Assembly: GCF_005116655.2 (NCBI RefSeq)
Contig: NZ_CP050698.1
Span: forward strand, 1,008,001-1,072,000
Direction of reading: 5' to 3'
Source: Desulfosediminicola flagellatus
GTDB taxonomy: Bacteria > Desulfobacterota > Desulfobulbia > Desulfobulbales > Desulfocapsaceae
Length of the DNA stretch: 64,000 nucleotides
Shown: positions 48,146 through 57,555 of the stretch, in pieces
How positions within the stretch are numbered: the first letter of the stretch is position 1
How the letters are laid out: every line of letters starts with the position of its first letter
Program-made: the position numbers and the translations under genes
The notes under the pieces: generated by a model
What the model saw: the letters and a program-made list of their open reading frames with translations, nothing else
Told to the model about the DNA's origin: nothing
Database searches by the model: none

Positions 48146-51100
48146 TCAGTTTCCCGTTTCTATAGTATAGTTCAGATCTCCACCACTGCCTGAGTCTGAA
48201 GATTCTGTAACGAATTCCCACCGTTTGTTGATGGTGTATTGCAGTCGTAACGTTGAGACTGGATCAAACACTCCTAATCCGTAACTAATGTATAATTGTG
48301 GTGAAAGGTACTTACCTATAACAAATGAAGCATTTTCCGCATTGTTCTCTGCTCCCGCTTCGGTTGAAGCAATCCCAAACTGATCAAACCCAAGCTTGCT
48401 GTTGATCTTAGCCGCCACATTACTCCCACCCTTTAAGCCCAGGGCAAGAGCTGCCCGGCTGAGGGCTGATCCTTCCTCATTGCTGGAAGATCCGCTCATA
48501 GGGCGCCCAAGTACAAGATATGAGAGTTGATTACCCTGTGTCATGGAAGGGTCAGAAAATAATGTGAAATCAGGTTGTTTGATGTTTCCTCTTACCTGAA
48601 CACCAACGGTAATACCACTTGCAGGTCGACGAACAGCCCGCACATCAAGACCGGGCTGGCTGATAGGACCACCGGCAAACAGAATTCGTCCTTTTTCAAT
48701 GACTAATCCCTGACCATATGCCCTGTATTCACCATCGAGAACCATCAGTTCTCCGCTGCCAGTGGTTGGCTCCCCGGGTTTCTCAACAGCAAGAATGTTA
48801 CCCTTAATACGGGCATTGAGTCCGAATCCGTCAAAACTCACAGTCTCTCCAAGAATTACACGCACGCGGGCGTAGATATCTCTGCTGGTATTTTTATCAG
48901 CATTACCTGGTTCTTCAGAGCCTGCGATCACCTGATCGTCCGAAGTTTTTATAGCTGATTCCGGTAGTGTCTTGAGCTTGATCTGTGCATGGGGAATAAC
49001 CACCTGACCTTCTACATTGATCTGGTTTTCACGAATGGCGATAGTCAGGTCAGGTGAAGTATCCACCTCTGCCTGCTGGGTATTGATTATTCGGAAAGTA
49101 TCACCTTTTATAGTGATATCAGCTACGGGAGCATCGCCTTTCAAATCTGCTGTTCCGGTAATATTCAGTTCACCGCCTTCTGAGAGCGCATGGGCAGTAA
49201 GCTTGAGTCCACCATCGCCTTCACCGGTAACTTCGAGCCTAACTTCACTGAGGTTGAGGCCGGGACGTTCAAGTTGTGCAGCACCGTCGACCAGAGCCAA
49301 CTTTCCCCTTAATACTGGTGAACCGGGGCTTCCAGAGAGCGTCATATCTCCATTGAGGCGACCGGCCAGCTGCTGAACATCAGGAATAAGATCTGCGATA
49401 AAGTCGAGGTCTTCGATATCGACCTTAACCTGCCCAGTCAATTGGCGTTCAGTCAGTGGGCGCTGGTCTGGAGCAATGGTGGCCTGCATGGCGATTCCAT
49501 CGGTCTCCGATAAGGGTAATTTAATGCCTGCCCGAATGCCATCATCCTGCATATTCAGATTGATTTCACCTGGTAGAAATGTGAGTATCAGTTTCTCGTT
49601 CAGTTCCTCTTCATTTGGATCATAAGTCAGCAGACGAATTGTGCTTGTTTGGAAATCAATAGCTGCAGATGGCTCCTGGTTTCCCGATTTATGAAATGAA
49701 CCTTTACCACTGATATTTCCCTGCACATCAATATCGGCAGGAAGAAAGGGAGCGAGATAGTTGAAAGGCAGCTCTGTCAGTGTAAAGTCGGCCTTGAGTT
49801 CTTCTGTTGATTGACTGCCATTCAGACACAATACAGCTTCGCTGGATTGCAGACAACTTTGGGAAAGCTGTGCTTGTCCAGACGAAATACGTCCTGTGGC
49901 AGGCATTTGCAAGGCCCAGCCTTCGAGAGCTGGATATTTAAGTTGAAGCGTATTCAGGGTGAAGTCCCAGGCCATGTCCTCTTGCCAGGGATTAAGTAAT
50001 TCGCCTTGAAGAGCAATGTCAGCTTGCCCTTCGCTGGTATCAGCAGTCAGCGTGAACGAATGTCTGCCCGGATCCCCCAGGCCGTTTAAGGAAATCTTGT
50101 GGAGTTCTACGCCTGCTGCATTACCGTTCTCTATGAGAAGGATAACTTTCGACTGTTTTTCTCCAGTTAAATCGACATCGGCATCAAGATTAAGGGATTT
50201 CAGGTTATAGCCCGGATATGCCAAATTCTCAGCATTCAAACCGGCAATGAACTGCGGGCGCTGCATAGAGCCGGTCACAATGCCTTTACCATCTATCCGT
50301 CCTTCTGCTTCTGGCAGTAATGTGCCTAAATCTTTGCTATGTACCTGCCAATTGACATCGAGTGTATCACTGATTGTGCCATCAGCTGTGAGTTGTGTCG
50401 AACCGGAGGACAGTGCAAGTTGCTCCAGCACAGTGAGCTCTTCCGTATATGTTCCTTTTGCGTCCAGTGACAGTTCATAACCGCGAAGTTGCCCTTGTGC
50501 CTGTAGTTGCTGCAATTGCAGATGTGGCTTCTCGTTGTCTATGCCGCCTTGTGCCTGCAATTTTACTGTTAATTTGCCGGGCCAGTCCTGTATCAGTACT
50601 CCTGGGTTCAACCCTTGTCCGGCTAAATCAACACTCCCTTTCAGCTCAGGTTTCCAGCGAACATCAGCCTTGCCATTGATTGTACCTTCAAGTGCACTGA
50701 TAGCTATTCGTGATAATGTAAGATCTTCTTCACTGCCATGGCCCTGTATCAGCAGCTGGGCATCTGTCTGCTCGGGCACAACCACTCCCGCCTGCAGATC
50801 GAGGATATAGTCGTTAATTTTCCCTGTAACAGAGACATGTCCTTTAGGGCTTTTTACTTCGGGTTGCGTCAGGGGCCATTGCAGCTCATGCCAGTTGAGG
50901 GAAATGGCAACACCTTCGTTCTCCCGTTGAGCCTTACCTGTGATATTGCCATTATCACCTACGGCTATATCCAGGCCGGCAATAAGATTTTCTATGGTTC
51001 CTGTGAGCTTTACCATGCCTGAAGGGCTGGTGATGAGAGGATTACCCGTGAGCGGCCATTGGAGCTTTAGCCAATCCATCTGAACATTCAATTTCGGCTC

Positions 51101-52153
51101 ATCAGCAAGCTCGATTTTGCCGCTGGCCTTCAGCTGCGCAGGTTGTTCGGGAACTGTAATTGTCAGATCATCAATTGAAACTGTCTGGGGGGTATAGCCA
51201 CCTGCCAGTGCAGCATTAAACCTGCCCAGCGCCTGATCTTCGGCCCAGCCGGTAAAGTGTAAAGCAATATCATCCGGCGCACCGCTCCCTTTAAGGGCAA
51301 GCTGTGCGGTTATGGCTGGTAGATCTGGATTCAGGCTCTGCAGGTTGAGTGGATGTATATTGACAGCAGCCTCAAATGAAAGATTGTTCAGAGGGTTCTT
51401 GAGGAGCACCTGAGCCTGCACATCATAGGGCTTTTCAATTGTTTGATTGATGCTAAGCTCCTGCAGACTGCCCGTTAATTGTGTAAGCCCGCTTACAGTT
51501 GGATACTGAGGTACAGGGACTTGCCAGCGTAATTCTCCAGTCAATGGATAGTCTTTTGCTGTTGTCAGGTTGGCCTTTCCCTCAAGAGAAATGACGGGTG
51601 ATATGACGTTTAAAGAGAGTATGTCTATTTTTTGCTGACCTGCTGCAGCTGTTAGCTGTGCTGAATGAATAACAAATGGCTCAGCGTCCCTTTGGGAGCG
51701 AAATTCGAATTCATTAAGACTTACAAGGCCAAGTCTCACATTAAAAGGAAGCTTGATCTGTTCCGGAAGAGTAAAGGGTTGTTGTTCCTCTTCGGTTTTG
51801 GGCGTGGCTGTTTTAAGTTGAGTGAAGCGCAGACCTGTCACGATAAGACGGTCAATATCCAGAACACGTTTAAACAACCTCGAGGGCTGCCAGCCAAATT
51901 CGAATTTATCCAGTTCGAGGTCAAACGCTTCAGTCCTGACCTTGAGACCTGAAATATTCAGCGGCCCTGCAAGTCTTCCTGTGAGCAATTCTACTTTCAC
52001 TGTATCAGGTAAAAACGGTTGAGCCTGTTGCCAGGCAAACTGCGTTCCACTTTGTGTGAAAACAATTAGAGAAACAGCAGCCAGCAGAGTTATGAGTAAT
52101 GCTGCAATTACTGATACTGAGGCAAGGCCTACTTTGATGATTAACCGTTTCAT
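48146..52153 (-). CDS. tamB: Translocation and assembly module inner-membrane protein TamB
   Basis: TamB (1335 aa) spans the periplasm and works with TamA in outer-membrane assembly and lipid transport. It has a single N-terminal membrane anchor (LIIKVGLASVSVIAALLITLL), a long region of beta-rich repeats typical of the AsmA-like/bridge-like fold, and a C-terminal DUF490 domain (about 950-1335, SYLVLGRPMSG, FVIGKYLSPQLYISYGLGVF). It overlaps the tamA stop by 4 nt. The length is close to E. coli TamB (1259 aa). Confidence 0.95.
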   Translation of the reverse strand: MKRLIIKVGLASVSVIAALLITLLAAVSLIVFTQSGTQFAWQQAQPFLPDTVKVELLTGRLAGPLNISGLKVRTEAFDLELDKFEFGWQPSRLFKRVLDIDRLIVTGLRFTQLKTATPKTEEEQQPFTLPEQIKLPFNVRLGLVSLNEFEFRSQRDAEPFVIHSAQLTAAAGQQKIDILSLNVISPVISLEGKANLTTAKDYPLTGELRWQVPVPQYPTVSGLTQLTGSLQELSINQTIEKPYDVQAQVLLKNPLNNLSFEAAVNIHPLNLQSLNPDLPAITAQLALKGSGAPDDIALHFTGWAEDQALGRFNAALAGGYTPQTVSIDDLTITVPEQPAQLKASGKIELADEPKLNVQMDWLKLQWPLTGNPLITSPSGMVKLTGTIENLIAGLDIAVGDNGNITGKAQRENEGVAISLNWHELQWPLTQPEVKSPKGHVSVTGKINDYILDLQAGVVVPEQTDAQLLIQGHGSEEDLTLSRIAISALEGTINGKADVRWKPELKGSVDLAGQGLNPGVLIQDWPGKLTVKLQAQGGIDNEKPHLQLQQLQAQGQLRGYELSLDAKGTYTEELTVLEQLALSSGSTQLTADGTISDTLDVNWQVHSKDLGTLLPEAEGRIDGKGIVTGSMQRPQFIAGLNAENLAYPGYNLKSLNLDADVDLTGEKQSKVILLIENGNAAGVELHKISLNGLGDPGRHSFTLTADTSEGQADIALQGELLNPWQEDMAWDFTLNTLQLKYPALEGWALQMPATGRISSGQAQLSQSCLQSSEAVLCLNGSQSTEELKADFTLTELPFNYLAPFLPADIDVQGNISGKGSFHKSGNQEPSAAIDFQTSTIRLLTYDPNEEELNEKLILTFLPGEINLNMQDDGIRAGIKLPLSETDGIAMQATIAPDQRPLTERQLTGQVKVDIEDLDFIADLIPDVQQLAGRLNGDMTLSGSPGSPVLRGKLALVDGAAQLERPGLNLSEVRLEVTGEGDGGLKLTAHALSEGGELNITGTADLKGDAPVADITIKGDTFRIINTQQAEVDTSPDLTIAIRENQINVEGQVVIPHAQIKLKTLPESAIKTSDDQVIAGSEEPGNADKNTSRDIYARVRVILGETVSFDGFGLNARIKGNILAVEKPGEPTTGSGELMVLDGEYRAYGQGLVIEKGRILFAGGPISQPGLDVRAVRRPASGITVGVQVRGNIKQPDFTLFSDPSMTQGNQLSYLVLGRPMSGSSSNEEGSALSRAALALGLKGGSNVAAKINSKLGFDQFGIASTEAGAENNAENASFVIGKYLSPQLYISYGLGVFDPVSTLRLQYTINKRWEFVTESSDSGSGGDLNYTIETGN

Positions 52154-53961
52154 AGATCGGCTCCAATGCTTATGTGAAGACGATACGAATCTTCACTGCT
52201 TTCAAGTGGAGTCGCCAGATCAACTCGGATCATTCCAACAGGTGAGCGGTAACGAAGACCAAGTCCGGCAGCGGTTTTAAGGCCGGGCATGAAATCTTCA
52301 CTTGCGTTACCCGCATCGAAAAATGCCGCCATACCAAAATTTTTGTAGAACAGATAATCAGCCTCAATACTGAAAACGGCAAGATATTGACCACCTATCA
52401 CATCGCCATCGCTGTTTTTTGGGCTTAGATCCTGATATCCGTAGCCTCGAACACTCTGGTCACCACCGGCAAAGAAGCGTTGAGAAGGTGGAAGATTGTC
52501 AAACTCGGATGATTGGATCACGCCGTACTCCCCGCGCACCAGCAATCGGCTCTGCGCAGACAAAGGCATCACCGCACGTGCATTCAGACTGGTGTGCAGG
52601 AACGTCGTTTCAGTCATAGGGCTCTCAAGCCCGCCATGTATATCAAGGGTTGCACTATACCCTTTACGAGGGAACAGCGGATCATCAAAATATTTGCGTG
52701 ATAGCTGAATTCCGGGAGTCAAGAGATTTGAGGTTTGGGTGCCTTCGCCTATATCAAAATTTTCTCTTTCAAGACTCAGATAAAGCCTGCGGCGAAAGCC
52801 GTACCAGTCATCATTAATACTGGTTACAAGCTTGAATTGATCGGTATCGATATCGCCTTCCTGTTCACTTGATGCTGATGCGGTGAAAGCAAGGCTGTCT
52901 GTGGTAATCTTCTTTATGGGGATTTGATACTGACTACTGACGGTTTGTTCGATTTCTGAGGCACGAAGATCAAAACGCATCTTATGGCCAGAGCGGTTAA
53001 TGCGTCGTAATTCGGCACCGGTTGTCACACGTGGCCCTGTATCGGTACCATACCCAAGGCCGAAGGTATATCGGCGTGGCTCTTTAGGTTCGGTTTTAAC
53101 AATTACCGGGATCTCTGTACCGACGGCCTTTTCGCGATCAGCCATAATTTCTACTTCGCTGAAGTAATTGCTGTCCATGAGTGCAAGTTGAAAGTCAATG
53201 AGTTTGTTGGCTTCGAAATTATCTCCATGCTTGATATTGGCAAATTTTTCTACAAATTCAGGATGCAAAATGTCTTGTTCAACGGTGATTGTGCCATAAG
53301 TGAAACGCGGGCCCGAGTCTACAATCAATGTAATGTCAGCCTTGTGTTTAGACGGGTAGACCTTGATTTCACTGTGAGTGAATTTAGCATCAATAAAACC
53401 TGCGTTGTAGAGTGCATCTGAGAGTTTACTCTTGGTCTCTTCGTATTTACGATGATCAAGTTTCTGACCGGTTATAAGTTCAGTTGTGACGAGTGCATCG
53501 TTTACTGAAGGTTCATTGGCACCGTCACCGTTAACCTTGATCTCAATTCGGTCAAGCTCAGTAGCAGGTCCGGAGTCGATTTCGTAGGAGGCATACCAGG
53601 TGCCGCTGACATTTTCCAGTTTAGCATCTATATGGGGATCATAATACCCGAAGGGCTGCATCGCCTGACGAATTTCTTCCGGTGCGGCGCTGTGCAATCG
53701 CTTGATGGTTCTTTCTGATAACTCGGGCTTAGGTTCTTTTTCTCCGAGTCTGAAACTTTCCAGCAAACTGGTTTTCTGTTCGTTGGCTGCATTATTGATA
53801 CTGAGAAAAACCTCAACGTTTTTAAGTACGGAGTTATGTATACCAGTAATTTCTACAGTGAGTTTTTCTTCCCCATTCGCCCAGACAGACGTTGAGCAAT
53901 ATAATATGCAGGAGATCGTGAGAATCAGTCTCCTGACTAATGAGTGACAATGACAAGCCAT
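52150..53961 (-). CDS. tamA: Translocation and assembly module outer-membrane protein TamA
   Basis: The 603-aa Omp85-family protein has a signal peptide (ending TSVWA), three POTRA domains (about 30-270) and a C-terminal 16-strand barrel ending in YRLHISIGADL. FFAGGDQSVRGYGYQ carries the Omp85 VRGY motif of the lid-lock loop. It forms an operon with tamB by a 4-nt overlap. Confidence 0.95.
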   Translation of the reverse strand: MACHCHSLVRRLILTISCILYCSTSVWANGEEKLTVEITGIHNSVLKNVEVFLSINNAANEQKTSLLESFRLGEKEPKPELSERTIKRLHSAAPEEIRQAMQPFGYYDPHIDAKLENVSGTWYASYEIDSGPATELDRIEIKVNGDGANEPSVNDALVTTELITGQKLDHRKYEETKSKLSDALYNAGFIDAKFTHSEIKVYPSKHKADITLIVDSGPRFTYGTITVEQDILHPEFVEKFANIKHGDNFEANKLIDFQLALMDSNYFSEVEIMADREKAVGTEIPVIVKTEPKEPRRYTFGLGYGTDTGPRVTTGAELRRINRSGHKMRFDLRASEIEQTVSSQYQIPIKKITTDSLAFTASASSEQEGDIDTDQFKLVTSINDDWYGFRRRLYLSLERENFDIGEGTQTSNLLTPGIQLSRKYFDDPLFPRKGYSATLDIHGGLESPMTETTFLHTSLNARAVMPLSAQSRLLVRGEYGVIQSSEFDNLPPSQRFFAGGDQSVRGYGYQDLSPKNSDGDVIGGQYLAVFSIEADYLFYKNFGMAAFFDAGNASEDFMPGLKTAAGLGLRYRSPVGMIRVDLATPLESSEDSYRLHISIGADL

Positions 53962-54386
53962 AAATATATATTTTAATGTAATACTTTAGAATTATGAGGT
54001 TTCAATATAGTTGTTTCGAGGTATCCCTAATTAACCTGAAACATATACCATATGGTATAACTATTATCTTTAGCGATATGTAGCCTGACGGTGTGGGGGA
54101 GTGATCTGTCATGTGGTTGAAACACTGTAAATATATTAATAAATACGAATTATCATCAAAAAAAATAATTGTGTAATTTTTTTGAGTAACTTCTTTGTTA
54201 TATGAGAGGTCTGATTTCAGCAAATAGGTCAGCCCAAAATACCACTGATACAGATAAAGCTAATTTGATTCTTGGGTATTAAGCCCTGAATTTGATAAAC
54301 TTCTGATATTCCTGAAGTGCCTTCAGGGGAGTGTGTGGCATTATAATGAGCGGGTGGGGGATAGCGGTTAATGAAGGAGCATATAC
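53962..54386. other. Divergent intergenic region, tamA / sugar-binding protein gene
   Basis: 425 bp, strongly AT-rich. It holds a perfect palindrome at 54044-54059 and the promoters for both directions. GAAGGAGC precedes the plus-strand gene. Confidence 0.5.
54044..54059. promoter_or_regulatory. 16-bp perfect palindrome TATACCATATGGTATA
   Basis: The palindrome lies 83 bp upstream of the tamA start and about 330 bp from the divergent gene. It could be an operator; AT-rich context means chance cannot be excluded. Confidence 0.35.
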
Positions 54387-55511
54387 ATGATTGATATACG
54401 AGCAATACCTGCTGTCGTCAACCTTGTTATTCTATGTATAGTTAGCGCGGTCTCCGCCAAGGCAGAACTGACAGGTCTTGAATTGTCACGTCAAATTGCC
54501 CGAGATGCCACGAAGCCGACTGAGTCCTGGCCATTGCCTTCGGCAGGACCGGTTGCCCTTGATAATCAAACAATCGTATATATCGGTGAGGATTTGAGAA
54601 ATGGGGGGATTCTCGGAGTAGGTGCAGGGGTACGTGAAGCTGCCAGGTCCATTGGTTGGAAGGTGTATTTTTTTGATATAGGAAGCAGAGACGAGTTTCG
54701 TGAGTCGGTCTTTAGTGAGGCATTTTCCAAGAGGCCGGATGGTATTATTCTCGGTGGTATGGATGGTGTAGCCAATGCAGTGTTTCTCAATCGTTTTGAA
54801 GAGGCGGGCATTCCAGTCGTCGGTTGGCATGTTGCGCCTTTTCCCGGACCGGTTGCGGGAACTCCTATCCAGGTGAACGTAACGACAGATTCTCTTGAGG
54901 TGGCAAGAACTGCTGCACATTATGTTATTGCCGATTCAGAAGGAGAAGCAAAAGTAATACTTTTCACCGACAGTCGTTTTGCCATCGCTTTGAAGAAATC
55001 GAGCACCATGCAAGAGATAATTGGTGCATGCGAAAAGTGCACTGTTCTTGAAACCCTGGATATTGAATTGGATGAGGTTGCACAACAGGTGCCGCAAGCA
55101 GTGGAAAAATTATTGAATAAATATGGTGAGCGTTGGCATTATTCTCTCGGGATAAATGATCTCTATTTTGACTATTTTGTTACTCCTCTTGTTATGAACG
55201 GTTATCAACCAGATGGTGCTCCATTGAGTATATCAGCAGGTGACGGAAGTCCGTCTGCTTTTTTGCGCATCCAAAACGACAGCTATCAGAAGGCGACGGT
55301 TCCCGAACCGCTATTGTTTCATGGCTGGCAACTCATTGATGAACTTAATCGGCTGCTACAGAAACATCCACCTAGCGGCTATATTAGTCCGCCCCATATT
55401 GTTACAAAAGACAATATCTGGCCCAAACACGATCACCTCAATCTATTTGATCCGGAAAATGGTTATCGAAACAGCTATCTCAGAAGCTGGGGAAAAGGAT
55501 CTAAACAGTGA
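54387..55511 (+). CDS. Periplasmic sugar-type binding protein (LacI/ribose-binding fold), sensory partner
   Basis: The 374-aa protein has a signal peptide (VVNLVILCIVSAVSAKA) and the Peripla_BP_4 fold (TIVYIGEDLRNGGILGVGAGVREAARSIGWKVYFFD, KRPDGIILGGMDG, GIPVVGWHV). No ABC transporter genes are beside it. Its stop overlaps the start of a diguanylate cyclase gene by 4 nt (GTGA), pointing to a job as the ligand-binding partner of that sensor, as TorT is for TorS or LuxP for LuxQ. A ribosome binding site AAGGAGC precedes the ATG. Confidence 0.88.
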   Translation: MIDIRAIPAVVNLVILCIVSAVSAKAELTGLELSRQIARDATKPTESWPLPSAGPVALDNQTIVYIGEDLRNGGILGVGAGVREAARSIGWKVYFFDIGSRDEFRESVFSEAFSKRPDGIILGGMDGVANAVFLNRFEEAGIPVVGWHVAPFPGPVAGTPIQVNVTTDSLEVARTAAHYVIADSEGEAKVILFTDSRFAIALKKSSTMQEIIGACEKCTVLETLDIELDEVAQQVPQAVEKLLNKYGERWHYSLGINDLYFDYFVTPLVMNGYQPDGAPLSISAGDGSPSAFLRIQNDSYQKATVPEPLLFHGWQLIDELNRLLQKHPPSGYISPPHIVTKDNIWPKHDHLNLFDPENGYRNSYLRSWGKGSKQ

Positions 55512-57166
55512 TCAAGGAACGGTTGTATAGCATCCAGTCTAAGCTCTCACTGGTTTTTTTGATTGCGATCATCATTATTGGTTGTGGCGGTTTTTTGTCG
55601 TTTTATTCGTCGAATCAACTGCTTATGTCAACAAGGCTTTTTGTCGATACAACGTTGCCAAGGATTGAAACGGCTAATTCGCTACACCGGACTGCTCATG
55701 AGATACGAAATGAAACCAAAGATCTGACCCGTACAGGCAAGTGGGACGGGCTCAGACCTACCTTTGTCAAAATCGCGTCCCTTCTGGATCGTCTTGAAAA
55801 GTTGACTGCCAAAATTACCCAGCAAGACCCTGAAATTGATATACTGTCGCTAAATTTGATAAGCCAGGCTATTCGAAGTCAGGCGCAGCTGGTGTTTCAG
55901 TTGGAAGCGCAGCTTGTTAAGCTTAAAGAAACGTTGCAGGACAACAGGCAGCAGGTCCGGTTAGAACTTATACAGTTACCTACACTTGGTCATAATGAGC
56001 AGGAACTTTTTGCTCCGGCAAGACAAAAGCACGATCAGATGCATGAATATATAGGGGTGCTGCTCTCGCACCTTAATAGAATGGAAAATGTTGAAAATCT
56101 GGCTGACCTTGATGCATTGCAAAAATTGTATGAAGAAAATCGGGCTGGGTTTCAGAAAGTGGTGGAGCTGGCAGACCCACACAGCACAGAAGAAGATCCG
56201 AAGCATGAAACGAGCAGTACTCTGAAAAATATTGATCGGTTGTTTAATCTTCAACGCCAGTATTTTCGGATTAAAACTAATATCAGTGCATTTATCGATG
56301 AGTTGAATGAGCTCGTTAATCAGCTTACTTTGCAGACCAATACGTATGTGGAGAAGGTGTTTAATCAGTTTAGGGGAAATGCACTGAAAGTAATAAAAAG
56401 GGAAAAGCATAGTTTGTATCTGACATTCGGTTTATTGGTATTTTCGATTTTCTTTTTCTATATCCTCTACAGGCGTATTGTGATTGATGGATTCGGGAAC
56501 AGGCTCAGTATTATCAGTCGGGCCATGGGAACAGATCCGGGAGAAGATGAGGGTGTAAATCTCCCGGTACAAGGGCGTGATGAGATAGCAAACATGGCGC
56601 GCGCTGCTGAGGAATTGCTTGATAAAGCACGAAAATTGAAAGAGCTCGCAACAATGGATAGTCTGACTCAGGTTTACAATCGTCGCTTTTTCTTTGACTT
56701 AGCTGCACAGGAAGTCAACAGGGTGAAGCGTAACACAACGCCTACTGTTCTTTTGATGCTGGATATCGACTACTTCAAATCGGTTAATGACAACTATGGT
56801 CATGCATTTGGGGATAAAGTCCTTTACGAAACGGCTCAGACCTGTCTGCATTGTGTTCGTTCAATTGATCTTTTTGCCCGTTATGGTGGCGAAGAGTTTG
56901 TTGTACTTATGCCGCAAACAAACCTTGAGAAAGGACGCATAGTCTCTGAGCGGATCAGAGCGGCAGTAGCAGGAATGGATATGCTGTCAGACGAAGGCGC
57001 CAGAGTTGAGATTACGATGAGTATTGGAATGGTTGAAACACAGTTAGCCGAGACGACTGTTGATCAGGCGCTAAAAGAAGCTGACAACGCGCTCTATAGA
57101 GCTAAACAACTGGGAAGAAATAGGGTTGAGGTGGGTGGAAAGATTGAAGTACAGGAGATAGACTGA
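55508..57166 (+). CDS. Membrane diguanylate cyclase with TorS-like helical sensor
   Basis: The 552-aa protein starts with GTG inside the preceding stop. It has a first membrane helix (about 14-32), a long periplasmic helical domain (about 33-300; LFVDTTLPRIETANSLHRTAHEIRNET resembles TorS-type four-helix bundles), a second membrane helix (about 302-322), a short linker and a GGDEF domain. The active site is GGEEF (460-464), an allowed variant, and the inhibitory site RSID (451-454) is intact. The binding protein encoded just before it probably docks on the periplasmic domain and controls c-di-GMP synthesis. Confidence 0.9.
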   Translation: MIKERLYSIQSKLSLVFLIAIIIIGCGGFLSFYSSNQLLMSTRLFVDTTLPRIETANSLHRTAHEIRNETKDLTRTGKWDGLRPTFVKIASLLDRLEKLTAKITQQDPEIDILSLNLISQAIRSQAQLVFQLEAQLVKLKETLQDNRQQVRLELIQLPTLGHNEQELFAPARQKHDQMHEYIGVLLSHLNRMENVENLADLDALQKLYEENRAGFQKVVELADPHSTEEDPKHETSSTLKNIDRLFNLQRQYFRIKTNISAFIDELNELVNQLTLQTNTYVEKVFNQFRGNALKVIKREKHSLYLTFGLLVFSIFFFYILYRRIVIDGFGNRLSIISRAMGTDPGEDEGVNLPVQGRDEIANMARAAEELLDKARKLKELATMDSLTQVYNRRFFFDLAAQEVNRVKRNTTPTVLLMLDIDYFKSVNDNYGHAFGDKVLYETAQTCLHCVRSIDLFARYGGEEFVVLMPQTNLEKGRIVSERIRAAVAGMDMLSDEGARVEITMSIGMVETQLAETTVDQALKEADNALYRAKQLGRNRVEVGGKIEVQEID

Positions 57167-57312
57167 ATAGATTTGATTAGGTGAATCACAAATTACACCG
57201 CACATTGTTGAGGCCTTGAAGTTTGCTATGAAAGTGTATTAACCTAAGATCCATAAAATGTCGTATTTTTCTTATCCTATATCATGCTATATCGTATGAA
57301 AGGAGGATTGGT

Positions 57313-57555
57313 ATGAACGAACAACAGATTAAGGAAATGGTTCTTGCTTTCCTGCAAAAGATAGCACCGGAAGCTGATCTCTCATCGTTGCAAATGGATG
57401 TCAGGTTTCGTGACCAGCTGGAATTTGATTCGATAGATTGTCTAAACCTTATTACAGCAATCTCGAAAGAACGTAAGATCACAATCCCGGAGATAGACTA
57501 TCCGAAGCTTGGTACGCTGAACGGCTGTATCAATTATCTTAAGGAGAGAATTTAG
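57313..57555 (+). CDS. Acyl carrier protein
   Basis: The 80-aa protein has the carrier-protein fold and the phosphopantetheine site Ser in LEFDSIDCLNLI. AAGGAGG precedes the ATG. It is not near fatty-acid or polyketide genes, so it is probably a specialised carrier rather than the main AcpP. Its TAG stop shares two bases with the stop of the convergent pat gene. Confidence 0.85.
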   Translation: MNEQQIKEMVLAFLQKIAPEADLSSLQMDVRFRDQLEFDSIDCLNLITAISKERKITIPEIDYPKLGTLNGCINYLKERI

